Source: Pontibacter chinhatensis
GTDB lineage: Bacteria > Bacteroidota > Bacteroidia > Cytophagales > Hymenobacteraceae
DNA length: 64,000 bases
Direction of reading: 5' to 3'
Assembly: GCF_900113285.1 (NCBI RefSeq)
Contig: NZ_FOOT01000002.1
Location: 868,001-932,000, forward strand
A program made the translations under genes and the position numbers. The notes under the pieces were generated by a model. The model had not been told where the DNA came from, searched no databases, and saw only the letters and a program-made list of their open reading frames with translations. This document shows positions 26,931 to 37,408 of the stretch, in pieces; within the stretch, counting starts at the first letter, position 1; every line of letters starts with the position of its first letter.

Positions 26931-27650
26931 TCACGCCGCCTTATCTATCCCCTTTTGCCGCACGTCCTGGTAATAATTGCAGATGCTGTTTAGTACACAC
27001 TGCTCGCATTTGGGGCTGAAGAAAGTGCAGATGCGCTGGCCGTGGCGCAGCATGTGGATGTGGAAATTGTAAAGCACCTCCGGCTCCGGGGGCAGCATCT
27101 CCAAAAGTATAGTATGGGCCTTATTTGCCGTAACCTTGGCTCCAATCAGCCCCACGCGCTGGCTTATCCGGAACACGTGCGTATCCACGGGCATCACCGG
27201 CTTTTTGAAGTTGAAAAGCAAAAGCAAGGTAGCCGTCTTCACCCCCACGCCCGGCAGTTTAGTCAGCCAGGCCATGGCCTCCTCCACCGGCATCTCCTCC
27301 AGGAAATCAATGTTGAACTCCCCGCGCTCCTGCTTTATAATTTGCAGGGTCTGCTGTATCTGTGGCGCCTTCTGCCCCGGGTAGCGGGTCGTTTGGATGG
27401 CATCGGCCAGTTCGTCTATATCCGCATTCATCACACCTTCCCAATCGCCGAAGCGCTCCAGCATGGTATAAAAGGCTTTCTCCTCGTCTTTGTGGTTGGT
27501 GCGGTGCGAGAGCATGGTGGAGATTAGCTCGTGCATGTGGCTGCGGCGCGGCTCCAGCACACGGTGCCTGTACTCCTGGTTCAGCAGTTCGTGGGTAAGC
27601 AAGGTTTTCTCGTTTGGGGGTAATTGATGAGCATCCATAGGCAGCTGCAC
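26931..27650 (-). CDS. nth: Endonuclease III-type DNA glycosylase
   Basis: This base-excision repair enzyme removes oxidised pyrimidines and nicks the DNA. The helix-hairpin-helix with catalytic Lys is LPGVGVKTATLLL, the catalytic Asp is in MPVDTHVFR, and the [4Fe-4S] ligands follow C-x6-C-x2-C-x5-C near the end (CTFFSPKCEQCVLNSIC). At about 239 residues it is slightly longer than E. coli Nth. Start at 27650 or at the internal Met at 27638 are both possible. Confidence 0.92.
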   Translation of the reverse strand: MQLPMDAHQLPPNEKTLLTHELLNQEYRHRVLEPRRSHMHELISTMLSHRTNHKDEEKAFYTMLERFGDWEGVMNADIDELADAIQTTRYPGQKAPQIQQTLQIIKQERGEFNIDFLEEMPVEEAMAWLTKLPGVGVKTATLLLLFNFKKPVMPVDTHVFRISQRVGLIGAKVTANKAHTILLEMLPPEPEVLYNFHIHMLRHGQRICTFFSPKCEQCVLNSICNYYQDVRQKGIDKAA

Positions 27651-27847
27651 TGGTTACGGCTCTTTTTTACGGCGCAACACCGGTTCTGTTGGTAAGTTTT
27701 TTCCGGGTGCCATAGTATAATTTCCCTGCCCTGTAGTATCTTGTATAGCGTCTGAGAAAATAGCCCCACTTTTCTTACAACTATTTTTGCCGTCAGTCGC
27801 TATATTTCTTGTTCACCTGTATATGCCCCTGCGGCCACTGCACTTAT

Positions 27848-28540
27848 ATGGATATTAAGTTTTTAGGGACGGGCGGTGCCTTCGACACCGAATACCTCAA
27901 TTCTGCAGCTGTACTAAACTTCCGGGGCATCCACTTGCTGATAGACTGCGGCTTTACCGTGTTTCCGGCGCTGGTGCAGAAAAACCTGGTGCAGAAGGTC
28001 AGCCATATCATTATCACCCACCTGCACAACGACCACTGCGGCAGCCTGGCCAACCTGCTCCTCTACAAAAGCATTGTGGAGAAGGCGCCCAAGCCGGTTA
28101 TTTTTTACCCTTCGGAGCAGTTTAAGCAGCAGCTATACTTGTTTCTGGAGATACAGGTGAAGGACCCGGACAAGTATGCTGAGTTTGTGCCGCTGGAAAA
28201 CTTTGAGGGCATAGCTTGCGTGGATACCTACGGCAAACATTCTGAGGGCCTGCAAACGTATGCGTACATTTTTGAGGAGGGCGACGAGCGCTACGTATAC
28301 TCCGGCGACCTGGGCAAGCCCGAAGCCCTCTTTGACCGGCTGGAGCGCATGGCGCAGAAGCGCACCTGCGTCTTTCACGACATCACCTTTAACCCGGAGA
28401 ACACGGGCCATACGTACTATAAAAAGCTGCTGCCTTACCTCAATGGCGTGGATATGTTCGGTTACCACTGCGACCCCACCCAAAGCCCGCTCGACAACCC
28501 CATCAGGCTCGTGTTCTTCCAAAAAGAGATGATGGCCTAG
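27848..28540 (+). CDS. Metallo-beta-lactamase fold hydrolase, RNase Z-like
   Basis: This 230-residue MBL-fold enzyme carries the two-zinc motif HxHxDH in ITHLHNDHCG. Later ligands are likely the Asp in YSGDLGK and the His in FGYHCD; the opening MDIKFLGTGGAFD resembles RNase Z/ElaC and phosphodiesterase members. It is shorter than typical RNase Z and lacks an obvious exosite arm, so RNA processing is not certain. Start ATG 27848 matches the family; the frame extends to 27809. Confidence 0.85.
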   Translation: MDIKFLGTGGAFDTEYLNSAAVLNFRGIHLLIDCGFTVFPALVQKNLVQKVSHIIITHLHNDHCGSLANLLLYKSIVEKAPKPVIFYPSEQFKQQLYLFLEIQVKDPDKYAEFVPLENFEGIACVDTYGKHSEGLQTYAYIFEEGDERYVYSGDLGKPEALFDRLERMAQKRTCVFHDITFNPENTGHTYYKKLLPYLNGVDMFGYHCDPTQSPLDNPIRLVFFQKEMMA

Positions 28541-28626
28541 CAAACCTTCAGAGCCCGCACCGAAACAAAGTATAGGCGATGCAGTTAAATGGCAGATGAG
28601 CAGTTCCTAGAACTATACTTAACCTG

Positions 28627-29268
28627 ATGCCAGCCACTACAACGCCTCGCCTTACGTACCGCCAACAACCGCTGCACATACTCTACAGTGTGCTGTTTCT
28701 GGTATTTTGGGCATACACCGGCCTCACCACCCCCGATATGGAAAACTGGCTGCTGGAGAACACGCTCACGCTGTCGCTCCTCATTTTCCTGGTAGCCTTC
28801 TACAACATCTTCCGCTTTTCTGACACCAGCTATACTTTAATCTTCCTTTTTCTGCTGCTGCACGTGTACGGCAGCCAGTATCAGTATGAGGACAACCCCT
28901 TTGGGGAGTGGCTGAAAGGGCAGCTGGGGTTTGAGCGCAACCATTACGACCGGCTGGTGCACCTGGGCTACGGCCTGCTCCTGACCTACCCCATGTATGA
29001 GGCATTGGCCTATGGTTTTAAGCTGAGACCGTTCTTAACATACCTGTTACCCGTGGAGCTGGTGCTCTCTTCCAGTGCGCTGTACGAGTTGGTAGAGTGG
29101 ATTGTAGCCGACTGGGTGTACGGTGGCAAAGAGGAGGGCATGAATTTTCTGGGGATGCAGGGCGACATATGGGATGCACAAAAAGATATCGCCATGGCCT
29201 TTGCAGGAGCAGTTGTCGCCATGCTGCTGACGCTGGCTTTTACTAGGCAGCGGAAGAGTTGGAAGTAG
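28627..29268 (+). CDS. DUF2238 (YjdF-type) membrane protein
   Basis: This 213-residue integral membrane protein has about six helices. The family mark near the end is GMQGDIWDAQKDIAMAFAGA, together with LYELVEWIVADWVYG. E. coli YjdF belongs here; the function is not established. The gene is 86 bases after the MBL hydrolase gene on the same strand. Confidence 0.88.
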   Translation: MPATTTPRLTYRQQPLHILYSVLFLVFWAYTGLTTPDMENWLLENTLTLSLLIFLVAFYNIFRFSDTSYTLIFLFLLLHVYGSQYQYEDNPFGEWLKGQLGFERNHYDRLVHLGYGLLLTYPMYEALAYGFKLRPFLTYLLPVELVLSSSALYELVEWIVADWVYGGKEEGMNFLGMQGDIWDAQKDIAMAFAGAVVAMLLTLAFTRQRKSWK

Positions 29269-29420
29269 CGAGAAAGTATAAAAGTATAAAATCTACATTC
29301 TTTGCACTTCATATCTTACCGAGTCACATACCGCATGTGAGGCACAGCAAAAGTATAAATACCGTGCTCAGTATACTTCCGAACAGATCGCAAGTATAAA
29401 ATCCGCCATCCAACAGGCAC

Positions 29421-29451
29421 AAAAAAACCAGCCGCGCCCCCGCGCGGCTGG
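29421..29451 (-). terminator. Terminator of the first OmpA-type gene
   Basis: A 10-bp GC stem (29428-29437 with 29442-29451), preceded on the plus strand by seven A, gives a minus-strand hairpin followed by a T7 tract. Confidence 0.9.
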
Positions 29452-29506
29452 TAATCACCAATTATCCAATCAATCTACTACTACTTAATTCTAACGTTTA
29501 ATGCTG

Positions 29507-30193
29507 TTATAGGTCTCCGCGCTCAGCGGCTTTCTTCATTTTCTCGTTGGCAAAGATGGCAATCTCTACGCGACGGTTTTGCTGACGGCCCTCCACGGTG
29601 CTGTTATCCGCCACAGGCTGATCGTCGGCATAGCCTTGGGTAGTCATACGGGAGCGGTCAACACCCATCGATGACAGGTAATTGGCTACCGACTGCGCAC
29701 GGCGCTCCGACAGCGGCTGGTTGATGCCTCTGTTACCGGTGTTGTCAGTGTGGCCTTCAATCAGGATGTTCGTATCAGGGTACTTCTTCAGGGTCTGGGC
29801 CAGCTGCGAGATCTCGGTTTTGGCGTTAGACTGCAAGTCAGAAGAGTTTGTGGCGAACAGGATGCCGGAGTTGAAGGTAATCTTGATACCCTCACCCACA
29901 CGCTCTACCTCAGCGTTCTCCAGGTCACGCTGCAGTTCCTCCGCCTGCTTGTCCATGTGGCGGCCAATCAGGGCACCTGCCGTACCACCCACGGCAGCAC
30001 CAATAATGGCACCTGCCGCTGTGTTACCGGCCACTCGGCCAACCACACCACCTACCACGGCACCGGAACCGGCACCAATTACGCCGCCCTTGGCGGTTCT
30101 GCTCATGCCGCCACCCTCACGGCTGGAAGCACACGAGGTAAATAACATGGCGATAACGGCTAGTATAGAAAGACTAATTCTAAAATTCTTCAT
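29507..30193 (-). CDS. OmpA-family lipoprotein with glycine zipper
   Basis: This is an outer-membrane lipoprotein that likely binds peptidoglycan. A lipobox FTSC places the lipidated Cys at residue 21. A glycine-zipper segment follows (about 35-80), then a short coiled-coil-like helix and the OmpA domain with the peptidoglycan-binding signature ILIEGHTDNTGNRGINQPLS. It is 228 residues long. A close paralogue is encoded at 30490-31215 in the same direction, each with its own terminator, so this is probably a tandem duplication. Confidence 0.9.
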   Translation of the reverse strand: MKNFRISLSILAVIAMLFTSCASSREGGGMSRTAKGGVIGAGSGAVVGGVVGRVAGNTAAGAIIGAAVGGTAGALIGRHMDKQAEELQRDLENAEVERVGEGIKITFNSGILFATNSSDLQSNAKTEISQLAQTLKKYPDTNILIEGHTDNTGNRGINQPLSERRAQSVANYLSSMGVDRSRMTTQGYADDQPVADNSTVEGRQQNRRVEIAIFANEKMKKAAERGDL

Positions 30194-30426
30194 AATTCAT
30201 TCTTTAAGTTGAATCAGGATATTCCATAATCCTGAGCCTTTTACTCACTATATACCTAAAATGTTATATAAACATCTGCTGAAAAAGTTTCATCAGCTCC
30301 AAACCCATTCTGCTTCTAGCCACAGGGCCCTCAACAGACTGCGGTACCGGGTATATCTCCTATAACGGCTATACTTCTACTGAGTTTTACGGATGCCTTT
30401 GGCAACTCCCGTTGGTACAAAAAACA

Positions 30427-30458
30427 AGTGCCTGCCTCCCTTACAGGAAGCAGGCACT
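30427..30458 (-). terminator. Terminator of the second OmpA-type gene
   Basis: AGTGCCTGC (30427-30435) pairs with GCAGGCACT (30450-30458); on the minus strand the hairpin is followed by TTGTTTTTTG. It sits 32 bases after the stop of the gene. Confidence 0.85.
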
Positions 30459-30489
30459 ATACTTTTAAACTTTAAAATGGAGATGGTAT

Positions 30490-31215
30490 TTAGTCGATCT
30501 GGCCGCTCTCGGCAGCTTTCTTCAGCTCTTCGTTAGCCACAATGATAATCTCCACACGGCGGTTTTGCTGACGTCCCTCCACAGTGCTGTTATCAGCGAT
30601 AGGCTGGTCGTAGCTATAGCCTTTGGCCTGCAGACGCTTGGCGTCCACACCCAGGGTCTGAGCATAGTTTTTCACAGCCATCGCACGGCGCTCGGACAGT
30701 TTCTGGTTCAGCTCGTAAGAGCCGGTGTTGTCGGTGTGGCCTTCGATGATTACGTCTGTGCCCTGGTACTCCTGCAGCGTCTTGGCCAGCTTTTGAATAT
30801 CCTGCTTGGCGGAGGCGCTCAGCTCGGCAGAGTTAACCGCGAAAAGTATACCTGAGTCGAAGTTCACACGGATAGCCTCGCCCACGCGCTCCACGTTGGC
30901 GTTTTCCATGCTTTTCTCCAGCTCCTCGGCCTGCTTGTCCATTCTGCGACCGATAACGGCACCCGTAGCGCCACCTACAGCAGCACCCACAATAGCACCT
31001 GCAGCCGTGTTACCCAGCTTGCTGCCTACCAGGCCACCAATTACGGCACCACCACCGGCACCAATAAGGCCACCCTTCGTAGTCTTGCTCATACCTTTCT
31101 TCTCGGTTGTCTGGGTAGTAGAACCTGAACCTGCCACCGGAGCAGTGCTCTGGCAAGAAGAAAACAGGAGGGTAACAGCGAGCATAGAGCTCAGGGATAG
31201 TTTTAGAAATTTCAT
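30490..31215 (-). CDS. OmpA-family lipoprotein with glycine zipper (paralogue)
   Basis: This has the same plan as the neighbour at 29507-30193: a lipobox FSSC (Cys at residue 21), a linker rich in Thr and Ser, a glycine zipper with KTTKGGLIGAGGGAVIGG, a charged helix and the OmpA domain with VIIEGHTDNTGSYELNQKLS. It has 241 residues. Differences are concentrated in the linker. Both should tether the outer membrane to murein; separate regulation is possible because a 296-base gap and a terminator lie between them. Confidence 0.9.
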   Translation of the reverse strand: MKFLKLSLSSMLAVTLLFSSCQSTAPVAGSGSTTQTTEKKGMSKTTKGGLIGAGGGAVIGGLVGSKLGNTAAGAIVGAAVGGATGAVIGRRMDKQAEELEKSMENANVERVGEAIRVNFDSGILFAVNSAELSASAKQDIQKLAKTLQEYQGTDVIIEGHTDNTGSYELNQKLSERRAMAVKNYAQTLGVDAKRLQAKGYSYDQPIADNSTVEGRQQNRRVEIIIVANEELKKAAESGQID

Positions 31216-31390
31216 GGTAATTGGGGTTTAGTAATTTCTGTAAATGTTCGTTGTAATAGATTGATTGAAATAGTTAGTAATGTTCTTTCACCTGCAAACG
31301 CAAGTCCTGTGCCAAATCGTACTTTCGAACTGCTAAAATATTGCGGTGCGAATATATTAGAAGAAATTATACTTTCGTAAGGTCCTATAA

Positions 31391-31430
31391 AAAAACCTGT
31401 TAGCACTGACGGGGCAGCACCAACAGGTTC
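31391..31430 (-). terminator. Terminator of accD
   Basis: AACCTGTT (31394-31401) pairs with AACAGGTT (31422-31429); on the minus strand it is followed by TTTTTTTATAGG. Confidence 0.75.
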
Positions 31431-31466
31431 CTGTTTTATAATAATTTATACTTGCTATACTGCTGC

Positions 31467-32366
31467 TTAGGATGCCTTCGCGGATCTTTTGGCTTTCGGA
31501 GCGGTTGTCACGTCCTCTGGCAGCAGCACCATGCTCAGCAGCTCGCTCAGGCGGTTTTTCAGTTGCTTGCGGTCCACGATAAAGTCCAGGAAGCCGTGCT
31601 CCAGCACAAACTCGGCACTCTGGAAGCCTTTCGGCAGGTCCTTGCCAATGGTTTCCTTGATAACGCGCGGGCCGGCAAAACCAATCAGGGCGCCCGGCTC
31701 GGCAATGTTAAAGTCACCCAGCATGGCGTAAGAGGCTGTCACGCCCCCGGTGGTTGGGTCTGTGAGCAGGGAGATGTACGGCAGCTTCTCCTCAGAGAGC
31801 AAAGCCAGCTTAGCAGAGGTTTTGGCCATCTGCATCAGCGAGAAACCAGCCTCCATCATGCGCGCGCCACCCGACTTGGAAATCATCAGGAAAGGCGTGC
31901 GGGTTTTGCGGGCATGGTCTATGGCGCGGGCAATCTTCTCGCCCACCACCGAGCCCATGGAGCCACCGATAAAGGCAAAATCCATACAGGCAATGGTGAT
32001 GTTCTGGCCGTTCAGCTTGCCGTAGGCCGTGCGCACGGCGTCTTTCAGGCCCGTGGCCTTCTGTGTGGAGGCAATGCGCTGCGGGTATGGCTTGGAGTCT
32101 ACGAACTCAAGCGGGTCGCCGGAGCTCAGGTTTTCGTCCAGCTCCACAAACTCATTGTCATCGAACAGTATCGCAAAATATTCTTTGGAGCCGATGCGGT
32201 CGTGGTGGCTGCACTGCACACAGGTGTTCAGGTTCTTGCGGTGCTCGGCCATACTGGTCACGGTTTTGCAGTTCGGGCACTTGTACCACAATCCGTCCGG
32301 TGTCTCCTTCTTCTGCTCTGTTGGCGTATGGATTCCTTTTTCTGCTCTTTTAAACCAAGGCATCAT
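31467..32366 (-). CDS. accD: Acetyl-CoA carboxylase carboxyltransferase subunit beta
   Basis: This is the beta half of the carboxyltransferase that makes malonyl-CoA for fatty acid synthesis. The N-terminal zinc ribbon is seen as CPNC and CVQC about 15 residues apart, and the carboxyltransferase core contains [19 protein letters not shown] and [18 protein letters not shown]. The 299-residue length fits. The C-terminal tail is Lys/Ala-rich. The partner accA is not in the window. Confidence 0.96.
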   Translation of the reverse strand: MMPWFKRAEKGIHTPTEQKKETPDGLWYKCPNCKTVTSMAEHRKNLNTCVQCSHHDRIGSKEYFAILFDDNEFVELDENLSSGDPLEFVDSKPYPQRIASTQKATGLKDAVRTAYGKLNGQNITIACMDFAFIGGSMGSVVGEKIARAIDHARKTRTPFLMISKSGGARMMEAGFSLMQMAKTSAKLALLSEEKLPYISLLTDPTTGGVTASYAMLGDFNIAEPGALIGFAGPRVIKETIGKDLPKGFQSAEFVLEHGFLDFIVDRKQLKNRLSELLSMVLLPEDVTTAPKAKRSAKAS

Positions 32367-32431
32367 AGTTATACAGCGTGCTTCCGCACATTTAAAGTTA
32401 TGGCTATACTTTTGAGTTAAAGTATAAAATC

Positions 32432-32483
32432 AAAAAAGTGGCCTGCCCAGCCACCCAGGGGGTTTGGCAAAGGCAGGCCACAA
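32432..32483 (-). terminator. Terminator of fbaB
   Basis: GTGGCCTGCC (32438-32447) pairs with GGCAGGCCAC (32472-32481), with A6 on the plus strand before it, giving a T-tract on the minus strand after the hairpin. Confidence 0.85.
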
Positions 32484-32515
32484 AAATATGTAATAATCAG
32501 CAGTTCTGCTACAAA

Positions 32516-33574
<1,059 letters not shown>

Positions 33575-33956
33575 TTTGTTTTGATAGTTTTTGGGTAGAA
33601 TGTAAGATGTAGAACTAAGTATAAATGATATTCACACAGGGTTGTTCTGAATCTACCAGAGCGGCAAAGCCTTTGCAGGCTTTGAACCGCGGTGTTTTCT
33701 ATAGCGTGGCAGGCACCTTATTCTTGGTGACGCAGGCCGGGTGGCTTGCCCAAACCTATACTTCAACCGCCTGAAAAAGTTGTGCCCGAAACAGCAATTA
33801 GAACCTCCTTCACAGTCAAACCATCATGTCTTTCACCACTGCAAAAGTATAAAACATCATTAAATGTAAACACCTTATTTTATAGTTACACCTCGCTGGG
33901 CAAGCATCTAAACAAGAGCCGTACTCGTTATAAAGTATAAGTATAAAATTTTAGTA
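33575..33956. other. 382-base gap between divergent fbaB and DUF4136 genes
   Basis: No gene is seen. A 7-bp hairpin CAAAGCC/GGCTTTG lies at about 33665-33684, and AAGTATA-type motifs occur near 33616, 33758 and 33845 and twice shortly before 33957. Neither promoter shows a clear TAnnTTTG box. Confidence 0.5.
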
Positions 33957-34628
33957 ATGATGGAGTTAGGTGTTAGAAAAACAACCTGGAAGTATAACTT
34001 CCTGCTTGTACTTATACTTCTGCTTACCATGGTTTTATCGGGCTGTGCTCCCTCCACGCAAATAACCGGCACCTGGAAAAATCCTGAGGGAGGCGGCCAG
34101 GCTTATGACAAAATAATGGTGGTAGCCCTGACGGACAATGTGCGGGCAAGGCAGACGGTGGAAACCGACATGCAGGCGCAACTGCAGCAGCGGGGTATAC
34201 AAGGCGCTAAAAGTATAGATATGTTTCCGCCGACCATGTCGCAGAAGGGAGGGCCGGATGTAAACCAGATACTCGATAAAGTGCGGGAGCAGCAGTATGA
34301 CGCCATACTTACTGTGGCCCTGCTAGACGAGGAAACCGAAACCCGCTACGTGCCGGGCAGCTACGGCTATGCGCCCATCACGCGGTTTGGCTGGTATGGC
34401 AGGTTCAGGGGGTATTATACCTACTGGTACCCCACCATCTACGACCCCGGATATTACACCGAGCAGAAAACATACTTCCTGGAAACCAACCTCTACGATG
34501 TAGGAACTGAGCAACTGAAATGGTCGGCGCAAAGTGCGTCGCACAGCCCCTCCAGCCTGCGCAAGGCCTCCGTTACCCTGGCCGAGCTGACTGTTGGCAG
34601 GATGGCGCAGGACGGGCTGGTGCGCTAA
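33957..34628 (+). CDS. DUF4136-type lipoprotein
   Basis: This is a predicted outer-membrane or periplasmic lipoprotein of 223 residues. An N-terminal hydrophobic stretch ends in the lipobox LSGC (Cys near residue 30). The mature part alternates strands and helices with a Tyr/Gly-rich middle (YYTYWYPTIYDPGYY), and ends in a helix typical of DUF4136. The function is unknown. ATG 33957 and 33960 are adjacent start options. Confidence 0.8.
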   Translation: MMELGVRKTTWKYNFLLVLILLLTMVLSGCAPSTQITGTWKNPEGGGQAYDKIMVVALTDNVRARQTVETDMQAQLQQRGIQGAKSIDMFPPTMSQKGGPDVNQILDKVREQQYDAILTVALLDEETETRYVPGSYGYAPITRFGWYGRFRGYYTYWYPTIYDPGYYTEQKTYFLETNLYDVGTEQLKWSAQSASHSPSSLRKASVTLAELTVGRMAQDGLVR

Positions 34629-34656
34629 GTATAGTTTGCTTTAACTAGCGAAAAAG

Positions 34657-34697
34657 AAAAAGCCCTTGCCTTTTAAAGTATAAGGCAAGGGCTTTTT
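34657..34697 (+). terminator. Intrinsic terminator after the DUF4136 gene
   Basis: A perfect 16-bp stem (34657-34672 with 34682-34697), 9-base loop, with A and T tracts forming its ends. The loop contains an AAGTATA motif. Confidence 0.92.
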
Positions 34698-34752
34698 GTA
34701 AGGTCAAAGTATAAGCCGGCTAGTCGTTACACGTTATTCATCGTCGAGTTTT

Positions 34753-34795
34753 CTCAACTCTCTAACTCCTCAACTCTTTAACTCTAAAACTCTCT
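34753..34795. repeat. Low-complexity CTCTAACTCCTCAACTC run
   Basis: Five or so loosely repeated units of ACTC(T)..AACTC directly after the M28 gene's stop on the far side; same type as at 20711-20757. Confidence 0.65.
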
Positions 34796-35815
34796 CTATT
34801 CATTATACAGCACGTGCAACACGGTCTGGCCAACGGCTTTCAGAGTGTTTTTGCTGATGTTGTCCATCGTGTCGGTGTGGCGGTGGTGGTACGGACCAAA
34901 GATATCGCCGCTGCCGGCGTTCGGGTTCAGCTCCACGATGTCGATCATCCGAATTTTGCCGATGGTGTTGACATAGTAGTGGTCATCGGTAATAGCCGGG
35001 GCGTTCTGGTACTTAAAGTAATCCGAGTAACCGAGCCTGTTTCCGGCCTTCCATACTTTGTTCACCACCTCGTTGGCAAACTGCCTGGAGTATCCCTCGC
35101 GCGGGAAGCGGGCGTTCTCTGCCCCCACCATGTCCAGCAGGATGCCGAACTTGGCGCGGTAGTTGGCCACATGCTTGTTCTTGCTCCAGTACTGCGAGCC
35201 CAGGCACCAGGAGTCCTGCACGTACGGCATCGGGCTGTCGTCGGGCTGACCGTAGTCCTCCCCGTCGAAGAAGATCAGATCCACGCCCACATCGGGCTTT
35301 TGCTGGGCCTGCTGCAGGGTACGGGCGATTTCCAGCAGCACCCCTACCCCACTGCCTCCGTCGTTGGCTCCCTCTATGGGCTTGTCGGTATTGGTATCGT
35401 CCTTGTCGGCTACGGGGCGGGTATCCCAGTGGGCGGCCAACAGAATGCGGTTGGCGGCACCAGGGTTATAGGAGGCGATGATGTTGCGCAGGTTCAGCAC
35501 GGTGCCGTCGTAGGCCTTCATCTGGAACTTCTGCTCCTGCACCTGGGCGCCGTACTCTTTCAGTCTGGCCACAATCCACTCGCCGGTTTGGTAGTGCGCC
35601 GCAGTGTTGGGCACACGGGGCCCGAAAGCCACCTGCTTGGCCACAAAGGCATAAGCCGAGTCAGCGTTAAAGTCAGGTGCCTGCACCATGGCGGCAGTTT
35701 CTTCCTCTTCCACCGCTGCCACCTGTCCCGTGCTTCCCTTCTCAGAAGAGTCGCAGCCGGTCAGGCAAAGGGTTCCGCAAAGCAACAGTGCCAGCATGTT
35801 CCGTTTATTCTTCAT
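34796..35815 (-). CDS. M28-family zinc peptidase lipoprotein, glutaminyl cyclase-like
   Basis: This is an exported M28 metalloenzyme of 339 residues. A lipobox LTGC near residue 20 indicates lipidation. The two-zinc site is visible: His and Asp in AAHWDTRP, Asp in ANDGGSGV, Glu in DGEDYG, Asp in LLDMVGA and His in HRHTDTMD. The sequence around the active site resembles glutaminyl-peptide cyclotransferases, which share this fold, so cyclase activity is a real alternative to aminopeptidase. It overlaps the end of cysS by 11 bases and is likely co-transcribed with it. Confidence 0.85.
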   Translation of the reverse strand: MKNKRNMLALLLCGTLCLTGCDSSEKGSTGQVAAVEEEETAAMVQAPDFNADSAYAFVAKQVAFGPRVPNTAAHYQTGEWIVARLKEYGAQVQEQKFQMKAYDGTVLNLRNIIASYNPGAANRILLAAHWDTRPVADKDDTNTDKPIEGANDGGSGVGVLLEIARTLQQAQQKPDVGVDLIFFDGEDYGQPDDSPMPYVQDSWCLGSQYWSKNKHVANYRAKFGILLDMVGAENARFPREGYSRQFANEVVNKVWKAGNRLGYSDYFKYQNAPAITDDHYYVNTIGKIRMIDIVELNPNAGSGDIFGPYHHRHTDTMDNISKNTLKAVGQTVLHVLYNE

Positions 35816-37301
35816 AAGCCCAGTCTATTCCTGTTTTCATGTCCTTGATTACGATGCCGTGTTGCTTGAGCTCCGCCCGGATGGCATCTACCTTGTCGTA
35901 GGCTTTCTGCTCCTTGGCCTCTTTGTAGAACGAGAGCACCAGGTTCAGCACCTCCTCTATGTCGCCTACCGATTCCTCTTTCAGCCCCAGCACATCCAGC
36001 ACCAGCTCCTGGTACGTGTCGCGCATCAAATCGAAGGTGCCTCTGGAGAGTTGCCCCATGTTGATCTGGCCTAAGTACAGGCTGTTGATCTTTTTAAGCA
36101 GGTTAAACAGCGCTGCTATGGTTCTAGCGGTGTTCAAGTCGTCGTTCAGGCCGCGGAAGCACTCCTGCGCCAGCTTCTGCAGCTCCTCGTTCAGCTTCTC
36201 GTCCGGCACTGTCTCGGCGGTTTCTTCTGTATACTCCAACTTCTTGAGCACGCGCAGGCCGTTCATGAGCTTGGTGTAGCCCTTGCGCGCCGCCTGCAGC
36301 GCTTCGTTGCTGAAATCCAGCGTGCTGCGGTAGTGCGCCTGAAGTATAAAGAAGCGGATGGTCATGGGCGTGTAGGCCTGCTCCAGCATCGCGTGGTTGC
36401 CGCTGAAGAGCTCGCTCAGGTTGATAAAGTTGCCCAGCGACTTGCCCATCTTCTGCCCGTTCACCGTGATCATGTTGTTGTGGATCCAGTACTTGGCGGC
36501 GTCGGTGTGGCTGTGGCTGGCCTGGCTCTGCGCAATCTCGCACTCGTGGTGCGGGAACATCAGGTCCAGTCCGCCCCCATGGATATCGAAGGTGGTACCA
36601 AGGTACTTGCGGCTCATGGCCGAGCACTCCAGGTGCCAGCCCGGGAAGCCCTCGCTCCACGGCGAAGGCCAGCGCATGATGTGCGTCGGAGAGGCCTTCT
36701 TCCAAAGGGCAAAATCCAGTGGGGAGCGCTTCTCGCTCTGCCCCTCGGTGTCGCGGGTGTTGGCCATCAGATCCTCAATCACACGGCCCGATAGCTTGCC
36801 ATACTTGTGCTCCTTGTTGTAAGAAGTCACGTCGAAGTATACCGAGCCGTTTACCTCATAGGCGTAGCCGTTGTCGAGTATCTCCTGTATCATCTGCACC
36901 TGCTCGATGATGTGGCCGGAGGCACGCGGCTCAATGTCGGGCTGCAGCATGTTGAGCTTGTCCATCTCCTGGTGGTAGATGTTGGTATAGTGCTGCACTA
37001 CCTCCATCGGCTCCAGGTGCTCGAGCTTGGCCTTCTTCTGAATTTTGTCCTCCCCTTCGTCAGCGTCGTTCTCCAGGTGGCCCACATCAGTGATGTTGCG
37101 CACGTAGCGCACTTTATACCCCTGGTACTTCAGGTAGCGGTACAGCACATCGAAGGTAACGGCGCTGCGGGCATGGCCCAGGTGGGGCTCCCCGTAAACC
37201 GTCGGCCCGCACACATACATCCCCACAAACGGGGCGTGCAGCGGCTCAAACTCCTCTTTCTTTCGCGTAAGCGTATTATACAGGTTCAGTTTCTGTTGCA
37301 T
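35805..37301 (-). CDS. cysS: Cysteinyl-tRNA synthetase
   Basis: This class I synthetase charges tRNA-Cys. The HIGH-type motif is PHLGH in [10 protein letters not shown], the second is KMGKS in [10 protein letters not shown] (Gly instead of the common Ser), and the zinc ligands include Cys in YVCGPTVY, Cys in LECSAM and His in PHHECE. At 498 residues it is slightly longer than E. coli CysS. The start at 37301 ([18 protein letters not shown]) is preferred; the frame extends to 37328. A TAATTTTG element on the minus strand (complement of 37374-37381) may belong to its promoter. Confidence 0.96.
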   Translation of the reverse strand: MQQKLNLYNTLTRKKEEFEPLHAPFVGMYVCGPTVYGEPHLGHARSAVTFDVLYRYLKYQGYKVRYVRNITDVGHLENDADEGEDKIQKKAKLEHLEPMEVVQHYTNIYHQEMDKLNMLQPDIEPRASGHIIEQVQMIQEILDNGYAYEVNGSVYFDVTSYNKEHKYGKLSGRVIEDLMANTRDTEGQSEKRSPLDFALWKKASPTHIMRWPSPWSEGFPGWHLECSAMSRKYLGTTFDIHGGGLDLMFPHHECEIAQSQASHSHTDAAKYWIHNNMITVNGQKMGKSLGNFINLSELFSGNHAMLEQAYTPMTIRFFILQAHYRSTLDFSNEALQAARKGYTKLMNGLRVLKKLEYTEETAETVPDEKLNEELQKLAQECFRGLNDDLNTARTIAALFNLLKKINSLYLGQINMGQLSRGTFDLMRDTYQELVLDVLGLKEESVGDIEEVLNLVLSFYKEAKEQKAYDKVDAIRAELKQHGIVIKDMKTGIDWAYEE

Positions 37302-37408
37302 AGTTCTATAAGTATAGGCTCCCCTCAAGGGGCCGTACTTTATCAGGTACCGGCGCTATGGCCGATGGTGGTCCAAAATTACGAAATATTGCGCACCTTC
37401 TCCTAACG

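Noticed and set aside
31452..32420. 322-codon plus-strand frame opposite accD
   Set aside because: Shadow of accD; no recognisable features.
34814..35848. 344-codon plus-strand frame opposite the M28 peptidase gene
   Set aside because: His/Val/Gly-rich shadow translation with no domain; the minus strand carries the full metal site.
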